Below are positions 10,261 through 22,068 of a stretch of DNA of 64,000 nt, in pieces. The translations under genes and the position numbers were made by a program. A model generated the notes under the pieces. The model made no database searches. It was given only the letters and a program-made list of their open reading frames with translations, and was not told the DNA's origin. Source of the DNA: Pyxicephalus adspersus (taxonomy: Eukaryota > Chordata > Amphibia > Anura > Pyxicephalidae); assembly GCF_032062135.1 (NCBI RefSeq), contig NC_092859.1, positions 129,616,562 to 129,680,561 on the forward strand. Reading direction: 5' to 3'. The stretch's first letter is position 1; each line of letters starts with the position of its first letter.

Positions 10261-12911
10261 GATGTTTGGCACTTTTTTCTTGAATTTTCTGATTTTCTGA
10301 TTTTTTTAGATGGCAGACTCTATAAAGAAAACACGTGCATGAAGCACCCAGTTGTGCCAGTATAATAATTTGTTTAGAAATTCATTACCAATAATCAGAC
10401 TTTCATAAATAAATGAGGAATCCAATAGCCCATGTATTAAATGTGCATGTTTAATTAAGCTCTAAAGCACAATTTTCAAGTAAATGTTTAATTTATTATC
10501 CCCTTCCACCTACTTGTGTAGTCATGTGAAGGTTCAGTTGCTGCATGCATCACTGCAATTAGGCACTGACAAGTGAAAGCAGAGCCAAGGTCAGTTGAAA
10601 ATGTTGCCAAGAGGAAGATGAATCTGTGTTGTAACGTTGTCTTTTCAATTAAAAATAACAGGAACTGCTACAGGGCTAAATGGCTTGCAGAGGACAGTGT
10701 TTGAGTACAGATCAATGTATTTAGTTGAATATTTGAAGACAAGATGTGCTATTTTGTATTGGGATTTTTCTAGGTTGCAAAATATTTTGTAACAGAATAA
10801 TCACCTAAAGCTCCACACAGCTTTCTATTCCAATTTTGACTACACTTGAAGCAATGCATTTCTTTATATTTAGCATATACTGTATTTTTAAAATATATAT
10901 TACTGCTGGCAGTCATTAGTTCAGAATTTCACACCTACGCTTCAGGTAACTGAAAAGTGTATTATTAGAGTTGACAGTAATAAATATAGTTTCACTTAAT
11001 ATTGATTTACTAAATATGAAGTGTGGAAATCATTTTCACAGCCCCCCTCCTAATATTAGGCTGAGCTGGCAAACATTGGTGTATTGAGATGTACTTCTAC
11101 CCATACTGCAGCGTTTTCAGTTTTTATTATACTTCCTATACATTTAATGCTAAAGTCCAGGTAAACTGATAAATACCCAGATGAAGTATATGGAAGCTGC
11201 TTCCCCACCAAATGAATTGTAAATTTGTCCATCCAGTCCTAAAAATTAAATATCACAGTCTTGTCTGGCAGGGAAAGGGAACCTGTTCTTCCTCTGCTGT
11301 AGTTCCCACACCCTTTCCCCCTGACTTCCCCAGCAATTGGTGACAATACCATGTTCAGGGGCTTTGTAATTATCCTGCAAAACTGGCATGCATATGCATA
11401 TGCATCCTGCATATAAATAGCAAAATGACTCTCATTAATAGGATTTTTGCAGGCAATGTCAGTTTCATGAAACTCGCATGCAAGTAAAGTTTAGCGGAAA
11501 AGGCGAATGTTCTTTAACTTCAACAACCTGGGTTTTAAACATCATTGGGTAGTTACAATGAACAAAGCATTGTGTTGTTGATTAAACAGAGTGATCATTC
11601 ACCTTTGCTAGGTCAAAAATCTTTTTTATAGATCAAATCCACAACATAAATACAGCAACATCCTTATAACTGTATCACTTATAAAAATATTTAAAATATA
11701 AAAAAGAGGTGAAAATGAAAAGGCGAAAGGAAGAATGTGACATTAACGTACCTATCAACCCTGATTTTATACTGAGTGTGCCAGACACACTGCGAGGACA
11801 TAAATGAAACAAAACCATTGTACATGCTTAGTGAGCATCATAAGCAACCCTATGCAGGATTCCATCTAATGTGATATGTGAAATGCAATTACAAAACAGA
11901 CCAAAATCCATTTGTCTTAACCCTTGCATTCATTAAAATGCAATTAGTTATACATACCATAACTGTGTATTTCAGATCAAAATTGTGAAATAAAACAATA
12001 GTTGATTTTAACTTCATTATTTGTTGTCATGACATATACAATTATATGTTGTATATGTTTACAGGATCATATTGTGCATTGTGCACTTTTATAAACACAC
12101 AATAGTAGAAAAAACTTTGATGGCAATGCAGCCTTAGTTATTTTTAAATAAAGATGATCTCTACTGTCCGACTGGCATTGCACTCATAATTTTCTCTCCT
12201 CAAGCTGAATAACTTGTTTACAAAAGTACTTTCTTTTGTAAAAATTACCTTTTTAACACCAACTATGTCACTGGAGCACCTGCAAGCTGTTACCCTTCTC
12301 TTAAGCATGTGGGTGGAACTAAACAGTCATCCCTTATGGCATCCTGCCTACCATGTTTTACCAAGCATTGGACGATAGGCAAATAAAGTATGACACTGGT
12401 ATGCAATGATGAAAATGTAAGCCAGTAAATAGATGAAATAAGTGGGCTGTGGGCAGTGTGGCTGAGAACAAAATAGCTTAACGGTGTTTGCTCTGAAGAT
12501 TACAATAGCGTCCACTATTAGCAGATATCAGCACGTGAGATCACTCTCCAGTGTCTCATTTCGATTTTGTAAGAAGAAGAAAGTTGTATTGAATTAGGTC
12601 TGGACTATGTTGTGGAAGTGGTTCGGTGGTAAGATTCCACCACTCAATTGATTTTGTATAAAAAAATGAATGTCTTGCTGAATAATCCACCAGTTTTTCT
12701 TACTCAAATAACACATTTCCTGTAATGCTGTCCCAAGTTAACCACACATTTCAGGTGTTTTTCTGTCATCTTTGCATGTCTTGGCCCGGTGATGCAGGCT
12801 GTTAAACAGATTAAATTTTAAACATGGCAACACCTTCTGGCATCCAGAGCTTATTTATAGCAATAGTTTTGAACACTGAGAAGGGTCAAGTACAGAGTCC
12901 CTATTATCCAC
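10261..12911. other. Unique AT-rich stretch; possible conserved non-coding segments
   Basis: No transposon of the families above is obvious. Segments at about 10500-10700 and 12430-12560 have balanced composition and no simple repeats, and could be conserved regulatory sequence, but the window alone cannot show conservation. Around 11385-11410 there is a small GCATATGCATATGC alternation. Confidence 0.4.
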
Positions 12912-13226
12912 GGTAGGGATGAGCAAGAATGCCTCTGGCATTCTCGCAAAAATTTCCTCGAACTTCCGATGGTTCTGCAAAATTTTGGGCAAACTGATTT
13001 CGCGAAACTATCAGAAGGTCAAAAAAATTTCACAGTATTCACAGGAGATTCACAGGATTCCTTGGGAATTGTCCTGTTTGCTATGCCCGGGGCACTAGAG
13101 GGTAATTTAACCTCTAGTGCTGTGGATCGCACACTGTTCTCAATGAATGCGGCCACGAAACTGCAGAAGAACTCTCAATGGAGAAACTCCAGAGAAGAAC
13201 TTCCATATTCATTATTCAATATTTAA
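12912..13226 (+). repeat. GGGATGAGC-type repeat with internal palindrome
   Basis: Begins with GGTAGGGATGAGCAAG followed by GCCTCTGGCATTCTCGCAAA. It resembles a frog repeat family that I know only by its start. A near-perfect palindrome at 13091-13121 (arms GGCACTAGAGG / CCTCTAGTGCT) lies inside. An 85-codon open frame over it has no recognised domain and probably reflects the lower stop-codon density of the repeat. Confidence 0.45.
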
Positions 13227-13429
13227 TATTCATTGTTTTTCACCTATAAGCCCATGTTCAGGCCAAATCTCAAACTGTTAGCCGGTAAGTTTGTATCAAG
13301 ATTTGGGAACAATTTATAATACTTAGCTTTGATCAGGTGAGTTGCAAGTGGAAATTATGTGGAGAAATAGAAAAACTCAGCCCTCAAACCATAAAAAGGT
13401 TGGCTCATAGTAGCCTTTTTTTAAATGAG

Positions 13430-13820
13430 GCTTTACCCAGCAATACTCTGCCTGATTGCCTTTCTAGATACCTGATCTCGATCCTACTTCTGCCTGCCAT
13501 GACCTTGTACAGTTTTGACCTTGATTCTTGCTTGCTGCCTGCCCTGACCTTGGACTACCTTGACCTTGATCCTTGCATCTACTTGTCTCGCACCCTAGCT
13601 TGCCACGTATGCTTCTGTCTACCCAATACTTGGTCTTTGGCTGTCTTTACATCAAAGTCCTCTGTTCCATTTACCCTTGGTGGCCACAGCCTAGTGTTCT
13701 GCCTGCAGCAAAGTAGTCCGGTGACCACTAGGGTTACTGGCTCATCACTGGTGTTCTGGAAAAGACCAGAAGACAGACTCTGTTCCCCGGGTAATGCCAA
13801 TACCAATCGCCTCACACATC
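13430..13820 (+). mobile_element. LTR-like fragment, 3' half
   Basis: The first part consists of loosely repeated CCTTGACCTTGATCC/TGCCTGCC blocks. The second part (GCAAAGTAGTCCGGTGACCA, GGTTACTGGCTCATCACTGG, then CCCCGGGTAATGCC) is homologous to 8355-8460. A 179-codon open frame across this segment is made of those T/C-rich repeats and carries no retroelement domain, so it is not called a gene. Confidence 0.55.
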
Positions 13821-14344
13821 AAAGTGTTTTTGACTGTCAGGACCAACAGGCACAATATATCTTATGTGAAACATAGGTCAGGCCTTAATTTATTTCATCT
13901 ATATACCTTAACAATACTTTTTCAAAAAAATATTGAGGGTTTATTTGAACTTTAAGGCTTTGTGTATTTTCAATATCAATATGGTCTTCAAAACAACACA
14001 AAAAAATTCTCAATTCTCAAAAATTTAACAATGTGTCCCCACTGACAGTTTAGCTTCCTATGCCTTTTGTTTGACAACAGGATGCCTATTGGCCTTACAA
14101 ATGGCTAGTATGAAATAACAGTCCTCCTATAAACTTTAAATAAATTTGTGCTCATTTGAACATGAGCTTTGAAATTGCTTGTGAATCAAACATTGTGTCT
14201 ATTCCAACAGTGAATGAGAGTGAATGAGAGCGACTGCAGGTGTGGATATACTTTATACTTGCTAGAAATGTTTTACTTAATTTATACAAGTAGATTTAAA
14301 AGGGTTAATTTGTTAAAAAAAAAAAGAAAATTGTGACTTGTAAA
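13821..14344. other. No recognisable feature
   Basis: AT-rich. A short direct repeat GTGAATGAGA occurs at about 14211-14231. No exon or known repeat. Confidence 0.5.
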
Positions 14345-14494
14345 AGTAAAGTTGAACTGATTTCACCCAATAACCAAATATGTGCAGAGTCATTTAAAAA
14401 AACAGATTGGATGTAAACACAACTTATCTTCATTTATTATGCTAACTGAAAATTCACTTTGCTAAATGCTAATTCTTTAGTAAATCAACCCTAA
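14345..14494. mobile_element. MITE (GGTTGATTTACTAAA family), copy 2, degraded
   Basis: The right end TCTTTAGTAAATCAACCCT and the preceding AATTCACTTTGCTAAATGC agree with the other members. The left part has only vague similarity, and its inverted end is not visible. Confidence 0.6.
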
Positions 14495-15373
14495 TGTGAG
14501 AGAGAAATTCAACAATCTGATTTTGTGTTTTCATCCACTTCATCTTTCATTTATTCTAAGCAGACTCTATACTCCAGTGATCAAGGCTGGCCTGTAGCAT
14601 AAGGAAACATGTCTAAATTGTCAAATCCCACAGTGTTTATATGTTGTTTAAATGGTGAAAAACGAAAAAATCTTACAAGAAAGAATTCATCAACTTGTTT
14701 GCATGTGAACTCATAAGTTTGAAAAATATACCGTGGTAGAGTAAATGAAAATCAAGTAGAAGCAATTAGCAAGGTTTGACACAATTCCTGTTTAATGTTC
14801 TAATTTTAGTTGAGAAGCAATGCATAATTTGGTTCCAAATTAATTTGCAAGTAAGATTATCTCATTTGCTTCCGTTTTTTGCAATCATTGTTAACCACTT
14901 CCATATATATGAATACTGAAGCGCTGGCAGGAACTGCACAAGCTGACATGTAGACATAAGCAGAGTTTTTCATCATGAACTGTTTATTACCATAGATTTT
15001 TGTGCTGGGAAGATCATCACAATAGGATTGTGTAGAAAAGCATGGTAGTTTTTTTTTTCTGCTCATGGGTAGTCTAAACTTTTTAAACTACTATATGTAC
15101 CCTTGAAAAATAAATTCAGTATTTATATTTATCAGTATATATGTATCAGTATTTATAAAAGATACAGCAATTCTCTATTTTATCTCATTAAAGTGGAACT
15201 TTTTTCACATTTCTTTTGGATTAATTTGGATTTGCCTCACTAATATTATTTTTAGAACATTTTTGTTCTTTTTAGATCATTTTTGACTTGGAAAAAAATG
15301 TATTTGAAAGGGTTTTATTCCCCCTTTATTATTTTATTATTATTATTATTATTTTATTTTTATTGTTGCCTTG
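14495..15373. other. No gene; ATT microsatellite near the end
   Basis: AT-rich sequence with an imperfect (ATT)n tract at 15326-15363. TTAAAGTGGAAC at about 15189 resembles the end of the AGTGGAACTAAAC MITE family, but no body follows. Confidence 0.5.
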
Positions 15374-15577
15374 GGCCTGATTTAATAAAGCTCTCTAAGG
15401 CTGGAGAGGATACACTTTCAACAGTGAAGCTGGGTGATCCAGCCAACCTGGAATAGATTTCCTCAAAGTCATTTGCTAGCAAATGTTTTGAATCTTGGAC
15501 CAGATCCATTTCAGGTTTGGTGGATCACCCAGCTTCACTGTTGAAAATGTATCCTCTCCAGCCTTGGAAAGCATTAA
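15374..15577. mobile_element. Palindromic MITE (family A), left portion, interrupted by piggyBac
   Basis: The sequence runs GGCCTGATTTAATAAAGCTC, then GGCTGGAGAGGATACACTTT, then GTGAAGCTGGGTGATCCAGC. It then returns through the complementary GGATCACCCAGCTTCACTGT and GTATCCTCTCCAGCC to GCATTAA. The element is thus one long imperfect inverted repeat. Its final bases (TTAATAAATCAGGTC) are found only after the piggyBac element, at 16296-16310. Other copies lie at 27307, 44811, 48270, 56191, 62900 and 63786. Confidence 0.85.
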
Positions 15578-16295
15578 CCCCCTAGCGGTTACCCCAAGTG
15601 TGACTCGGGGTGGAATTTACCTGCAAATAGCAGTAATCCCGTGTCACACTCGGGGTAGCAGAAAATCGGCACTTACCTGCACCTCGCAATCCAGCGGCAC
15701 CCCGATCCATTGTCGGCCAGCTTCTGCATCATCTCTTCCGGGTGATGCGGATAGCATTGGTATGTTCGGGGGTGTGGCCGGGCGGGAAATTTAAAAGCAG
15801 ATTACAACAACAACTTTTGGTGGCTTATTTCATCATTTCCTGAATGTATGATTTGATCACTTTGTCTTTGACCTTAACACCATGGGAGGTGTCGACAGAG
15901 CTGACCAAGCCATGACATTCTACCCAGCGATGAGGAAACAGCGAAGGAAGTACTACAAGAAGATTTTCAGGCATCTTGTTGAGCAGTGCCTATGGAATGC
16001 ATACATTCTGTACAAAAAAAGAGTGACAGGCCTGTAAATCATTCTGACTTCATTTGGAAGGTTTCCGAATCCATAGTCAAAAACCACCAAACACCCGCAG
16101 TGGCTGTGAATAGACCTGGATGTTGTTCTGTTGCCGTTATTTATTATAATTTACGAATATTATATATTAAATATAATTACCCGGGAGTTATTTTTAAGAA
16201 TTACAGGCCCACAATATTAAACAAAAAATTTCTATGCCAAAAAAATTGTATCACTTTTTGCACAGAAATACGGACATATTTAGAATGCTAGGGAG
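15578..16295 (+). mobile_element. piggyBac-superfamily element, internally deleted
   Basis: The element is 718 bp, flanked by TTAA at 15574-15577 and 16296-16299, the target duplication specific to piggyBac. Its ends are inverted: CCCCCTAGCGGT on the left and CTCCCTAGCATT on the right read inward. It interrupts family A at the TTAA of AAGCATTAATAAATCAGG, so removing it and one TTAA restores a normal MITE end. It holds a C-terminal piece of transposase (next entry). The catalytic aspartates and most of the coding region are missing, so it could move only in trans. Confidence 0.9.
15882..16075 (+). pseudogene. piggyBac transposase C-terminal remnant
   Basis: The frame beginning in the TTGACCTTAACACCATGGGA region reads NTMGGVDRADQAM, then FYPAMRKQRRKYYKKIFRHL, then a short NAYILYKK segment. 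This is the diagnostic GGVDRADQ...RK..KYYKK.F.HL...NAYILYK signature of the end of the DDE_Tnp_1_7 (piggyBac) transposase. A TAA stop follows shortly after; homology-like reading (NHSDFIWK) continues in the next frame, so a frameshift probably occurred in the A-run near 16014-16020. The N-terminal and catalytic regions are absent. It encodes no active enzyme. Confidence 0.88.
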
Positions 16296-16310
16296 TTAAT
16301 AAATCAGGTC
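16296..16310. mobile_element. Palindromic MITE (family A), right end after the piggyBac insertion
   Basis: TTAATAAATCAGGTC completes the MITE whose body lies at 15374-15577. Its complement matches the left end GGCCTGATTTAATAAA. Confidence 0.85.
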
Positions 16311-16332
16311 TAATATCTTATGGAAGGTAAGC

Positions 16333-16624
16333 CAGCCTCTATGCCAATTTTTCTCAGTCTGGGTTCCATAAGAGGTTGCTAGGGGTTCCTTGAGCAATGA
16401 GCAACTTGTACTTCTCAGGTCAGTTTTGGTGACACCAATGATCCTTTTGGCTATCTGTAAGGATGACATTCTTCCCAATGGCCATCGATGTAAGAACCAT
16501 TCTTCCCACTGACCATCATAGTAATATGCTGTGGATTGTGGATATAGTAATTAAAGCAGGGGTTCCCTGAAGACCTGAAAGTAATTTCAAGAGTTCCCCC
16601 ATGTAAAAATGTCAAGAAAGTCTG
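16333..16624 (+). mobile_element. hAT-like MITE (GGTTCCCTGA family), copy 2
   Basis: It starts near CAGCCTCTATGCC, then has CTCAGTCTGGGTTCC, and carries CTATCTGTAAGGATGACATT, ATTCTTCCCA twice, GGGGTTCCCTGAAGACCTGA and a right end GTCAAGAAAGTCTG. The inverted ends (CAGCCT... / CAGACTTTCTTGAC) and the GGTTCC blocks fit a frog hAT MITE, but no clear 8-bp duplication was found. Homologous to 176-412. Confidence 0.6.
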
Positions 16625-18366
16625 CTCTTTGCTTTGACATTTTCTAATGTATGGAGAACAGAAGATTCTAATTGCAGTGAAAACAAACTAGGAAGACTGT
16701 TAGCAACAGATAACAATATTGTCAAACAAAGTTTCTTATTTCTTGCACGTACAACTCTCCCTGTGATATAACCTAACCATGAATATTGTCTGCAACTATC
16801 AGTAACTTGTACCATAAAATAGGGAAGGATAGTTTATTCCTACGGAGATAATAATAATTTTATGTTATGGGGAATAAAGTATTGGGAGACAGGATTTTAT
16901 TGTAATTTATGTCAAAGTTTGCTTCCACTTTAATGAAATTTATAAAACTTTATAGAGCAGAGTTGCACTTTTTAAAACATGTATACTATGCATAACCCAA
17001 AAATAATACAATAGAAAACAATAAACGCACAGTGTATATCTGACAGCACACAGAGGTAGAGCAATAATTGGATAGTAGAAGTAACTTTGACTGCTGAGCC
17101 AATATCCATAGGAGGCACAACTCTGACTCTAGGAAAAGTTCTTGGAAAAGCTCTATATGATGGTTTCCAATTTAAGTGGTAGTCTTAAATCCTAAATCTT
17201 TATATTATATAATATTATTTACTTTACAAAAAAAGAGGAAAACAGTAAAAACATGTGAGATGTATTGGAAACATGTTGCTAATCAGGCATACATGGCTGG
17301 TGTGCTTTAAAGTCCATGTCCAGGGAAAAAAGGATTTTCTTTGTGCCCCCCCCCCCAACAACCTCCATCCCTCTAGGGTTGTCTTACCAAGATCTACTCC
17401 CATTTTTAGTTCCCCATGTAGATCTCCTTCCAGCTCTTGTCTCTCAGATCTTCCTGCATTGGTCCTAGCTCTACAGTCTTTCCATGATGACATCTGATCT
17501 CTTGCAGCTGCCCAACCAAGAGGAAGTTTTGTTAGATAAAATTCCAACCTACATAACATTTTTGAGACCAGGTCTACTAATTTGTCTATAATATATTTAT
17601 AAATATATATTATAAAGTTTAAATAACGTATACTGTAAAGTTTAAATTACTCTATTAGGATGATGATTGTTGTACTCAATTCATTAAATGCACACTGTCA
17701 AATCCATTGGATGTTCATTTATTCTTCACAATTATGTAATGTTCTTTTGACAATTCTCAGTGCATGGTGTGAAATTTGAAAAACCCACATTCTCTGTTCA
17801 TACTTCAGCCCTGCAAATTAAAAAAAAAAAATGAACAGCAACATTTTCTGTGGTACATTGCGTGTAACAGGGACAAAAAGTCTATATGCAGAAATTATAT
17901 TTGTTTTGATATCTACACATAATAAATTTGCCAAGATTTTAATTGGTAGGCATCAGGAGGTTTGCTTCACACACTTCTACTTGATTTTACAATCTAAGCA
18001 AATAGAAAATACATTTATTTCCTAGAGTGTTGGTCTTTGAAGTGATTACATTCATTCATTTACCGCTCTCCAAGACTAGTTGCACTTGACAACTGGCCTG
18101 AGTTCTTTAAGTTGGTCCCTGCAGGTTTCACAAGTTTAATTTAAAAATATATAAAAGCCTGTTAAAGTTTAATAGGATGACAATGGTAGCACAGTAATGA
18201 CTTGCTGAATGTGGTTATACTATTCCAGGTGATGGAAGAATGCTGATGAAACTTAGTATATCCTGTTCTGTATTCCATAGCTAGACCTCACTTTGGTTTG
18301 TTACCGAAATACCAAATTAAAAGTTTTAGAGTTGTAGTTATAGGAGAAGATCACACACAAAATGGC
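16625..18366. other. Unique stretch with a C-homopolymer; no gene
   Basis: No known repeat was recognised. A run of eleven C occurs at 17346-17356 and is a likely sequencing and slippage hotspot. Open frames on both strands over 17224-17559 overlap each other and show no domain. Confidence 0.45.
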
Positions 18367-18370
18367 CATA

Positions 18371-18403
<33 letters not shown>
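18367..18403. repeat. (TA)n microsatellite
   Basis: A nearly pure TA dinucleotide tract of about 37 bp. The repetitive YIYIY start of the 114-codon open frame at 18362-18706 comes from this tract. Confidence 0.95.
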
Positions 18404-18406
<3 letters not shown>

Positions 18407-21400
18407 AATCGTGGCACCATAGACAATGTAAAACGTATTCCCTTTAGTTATCTATTATCAAATAAAAATCAAGTGGTGGTAAAAACAAAGAAAATAAATG
18501 TGCCTTTGTTAGACATAATGATCATTTTCATTCTTAGAAGAAATATTATCCATATTGGGGGAGCAGTATTAGGTATTATTTTGTTTCATTATTTTATTGG
18601 GGGACATGGTTCCGGGGAGCATAAGCAGCCCTTATATATTAGTGTAAGTTCAGCATTAGGAAGCCATGTCAGTACCAAAGTGACAGCCTTACCTACAATG
18701 GTTTAGTACTTGTTCAACTCATTTTTTTCAAAAACCATGACATCAAATTAATTTATTTTTGCTGATATAGAAAACTTTATTGAGTGAGAAAATTGTACTG
18801 CAGAGGCATTTCAACATTTATCCAAAGGTAAAAGGTGTGAGCACATACACACTTCCTTCCTTTATGTACACCTACTATCAGTATATATATATGTGCCTTA
18901 GAATATAATATGCAATGTGCAAGCCCCACTGACAAACATTAATTTTTTTTTTAAGATTTATTACCAACTTTTTCCAATATATACACATTTTTACATTCAT
19001 CAGATAGAAATGATGGGAATTGACAAATACTTATGAATTTAATAAAATCCATTGTGAAAAATGTTGTGGGTAAAAGTTGGGTAAAATGTACTTTTTCTTC
19101 TTTTCAACAAACATATCAAAAGATGCAATGGTGTACTGTGGAAAAATCTAGATAAACTTTTGCCTTGCTAGTGTGCATCAGAACATTGCTTTGTAGATAG
19201 ATGCATTACAACTTTATCTTCAGCTTTGGCTTAAGATGGGTTCACTTTTTTATCAAACAAATGTATCATATATATATTATATCATACAATGTACAATATA
19301 TATTACAGTATATATTATAGTTGACTTAATGGTTGCTAGCTACCCAAGATGCAAAACCATTTCAAACCATAACACTTACACATCAGGCTTCAAGGCTTGT
19401 ATGGGGTTCTTGTAATATGCTATGTTGGGTTTGTGCCAAGTCCTGTATATCCACTGTTAGTAAATCTAACTGTTAGTAAATGTTACTGGTAAATCCAACC
19501 AATTTTCTATTCCTCTAAATTACATCTGACTGAGATCCATTTCTTTTAGTCCACAGCATATTGTTTTTAAAAGGCATAAGTGTTGCCTATATGTTCCATG
19601 GAAAACTGTAGTCTTAATATACTTTTTGGGCAGCAAAGGATTTTTCTTGGCAGATCTCTCACACAGTTTTAAATGGTTTAAGACCAGTAGCAGTCTCATG
19701 AAATCTAGGGCACTTGTGGGTTATTTTACACAGAAGTGGAATAACTGGGTTCAAATATTTCAGTGATGTTTTTAAAACATTTTCTATATTCATAGACATC
19801 TACAACCTTAGGGCCCTAGAGAGCTCCTTTGATCTTAGCCCTATGACACCATGTACATTCATAGCAAACAGAACACCAGACCTTAGATATCAAAGATTTA
19901 AAGCAGGACTTTAACTGAGAAATTATGTATGCTCCCATTTCTGACCTGATTCTAAAACACAGCTTTTCTGGTTGTACTCAGTAGTTAATACAGTCTGTTC
20001 TACTGGTCCAGAATAAGTTAGTAACATATTGTCACAGAGTAACTGCGTGCTTGTTTCGGGTGTGTGATTTCTCAAAAGACAATGAGACCCAGACAACTAG
20101 CATTCTTTAAAATGAATTAAGCATGAATGAGTGTCTGTTTACGTCACCCCTCCTAAGTGGTAGCTACAAACATCCCTGCTATATTCAAAGAAGAAACAAA
20201 AAATCCAAACAGATATTGGGACTGTTAAGGCCCTTATCAATAATAGTGATATCAATCAGTAGCAACTTTTTCTTAAAAACACAATACTTTTACTTAACAA
20301 ATTTAAAAAGAAATTCCAAACATCCATAAAACAAAAAAGGTTTTATACTGTCCACCTGATTCACACAATAACTGTACATAAATATTTTTTAAATTTGATC
20401 ATGTAATATCCTCAACACATTTAGTCTAAACAAATTCATCAGGAGGATATTAGAAACACAATCAGGTGGAATTTACTTATAACAACCAGGGATGGGTCCA
20501 TCATATAAAAGCCACATAACACGGAAGAGCTAAATTTAAGATTGGGTCCCAAAAACCATCCAAAGCAGATTTTCAAATCCTTTACAGCTGATAAAGGAGC
20601 ATCCGGATTCCATCTTGTAAGAGTGGATCACTGCATACATCAGAGTATTGATGTACAGAAATATGGATCTCAACGTGTGTCCAGTCCTGTGGTTGGTGCC
20701 AGTGGCTACTTACTAATTACTGTAAATATATATATTAGCTTTAAAAGTCCTATTATGCATTTAGTTTCTTGTTTCCTCTTTTAGGTTGCACCATTAGTAG
20801 GTATGATGGGGATCACTGTCAGTCTAATAACAAATATACATTTGTCAAAAGAACAGGGAGATAGGAAACATTTCTTCCAGTGTGGCCAAATACACACCAA
20901 GCTGTGGATCGAGTTTCTCATCTCTAGACCAACTTCACGTACCCACAACTAGTATACATTATGACCATTAGAGAATAGCTGCTTCCATATAATACGTCTG
21001 AAAGAAGTTTTTTTATTTTGTAAGATTTCCTAAAAAATTGGGAAAATAGTAAGGCATGAAACCTGTTCAATATATAGTATACTGCTAAGACAAACTCGTT
21101 TTTAACTGAGTTATGGTTCTCTTTAACCCTGCAAGAGCTAATGTTAGCTAAATTCAGAGGTAATTGTGCTATAGATTATCACCAAATTAGCTGGTTGATG
21201 GCTGATTGACAAAGACTTTCTAATTTGCATAGTAAAAGGAAAATATATGACCCGCGAGAGGTGTGAAACAAAAAATTTACAACCAAGCTTTTGCATTCTC
21301 AATAAAATCTTCAATTTTCAATTTATACATCCTTTCTGATTCAAAATGCATTGAAATGCAGCTTGAACTGCTTTAGAAATCCAAGGCTTTAACAAGGGTT

Positions 21401-21805
21401 ATAAATTGTACAGAATTTGGATGAGCTTCAGATCCCTTTGTGTTAATCACATTAAGGCAAAGATACTGCATCTCATAAAAATGTGCCTACAGGCAAGCGT
21501 GAAATCAGCATTACTGGTACATCACAGTAAACTTTGCTAAACTTTCTTTTTATTATGCCATGGAAGTTGGAGAAACCAAAATAAATGAATAGGATAAATG
21601 AATTTCTTTGAATCTAGGTATCCTGGGCTTCAACAACTAAAATGTTTTGAAGTAAACTAATTATAGATGCTCCAAGTGTTGACTTCTTTCAAAAAATGAT
21701 AGTTGTGTGGCTGTTGTTCAGACAACTGGTTTTTGTACAATAATGTACAGTATGGAAAAAAGAGAAGCCAGAAGCCATTATCTTTATTGTTGTATTGAGT
21801 CAATA
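18404..21805. other. Long unique AT-rich stretch
   Basis: About 3.4 kb without an identified gene or transposon. TA-rich clusters occur near 18880 and 19268-19320. The part at about 21115-21265 contains ATTTGCAT and TGATTGAC motifs typical of octamer/homeodomain-type sites and is a candidate regulatory segment (see findings). Confidence 0.4.
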
Positions 21806-22068
21806 AGACTGATTTACTAAGGAATAATGACTGTTCATTAGGAAAGTGAATAAACCCCTGGCAGGGAATCCCCCATTTAGCTTAGTGAATATGGTGATAA
21901 TTCCCTTTGCCAAATCAGTTGCAAAAAAAATCTTATAAACAAAATTTTTGCTTGGGTATGATTTGATGGATGATACAGCTTACCCTTAATCATTGTGAAG
22001 CATCCTTTGCCAGGGGCTAATTCATTTTGCTAAGAAAAGAGCCCATACTTCTTTCAAAAGTCAACCCC
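21806..22068. mobile_element. MITE (GGTTGATTTACTAAA family), copy 3
   Basis: The left end AGACTGATTTACTAAGG and right end CTTCTTTCAAAAGTCAACCCC are inverted relatives of the family ends. Inside are two GTGAAT blocks, CCTGGCAGGGAAT and a complementary TTTGCCAGGGGCTAATTC. Confidence 0.7.

Noticed and set aside
13337..13876. 179-codon plus-strand open frame, the longest in the window
   Set aside because: It lies over an LTR-like fragment made of repeated CCTTGACCTTGATCC blocks, which happen to lack stops. No protein family resemblance.
15986..16291. 101-codon open frame inside the piggyBac element
   Set aside because: Only its start continues the transposase after a frameshift; the remainder reads through non-coding terminal sequence of the element.
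17224..17559. Overlapping open frames of 111 and 80 codons on opposite strands
   Set aside because: Mutually overlapping, with a poly-C run in the middle and no domain. Most likely chance in a slightly GC-richer patch.
18064..18080. GCTCTCCAAGACTAG match to the family A MITE at 48281
   Set aside because: Only about 15 bases match and neither flank resembles the MITE; too short to call.
18362..18706. 114-codon open frame with a hydrophobic stretch
   Set aside because: It starts in a (TA)n microsatellite that supplies the YIYIY run; the rest has no family similarity or coding context.
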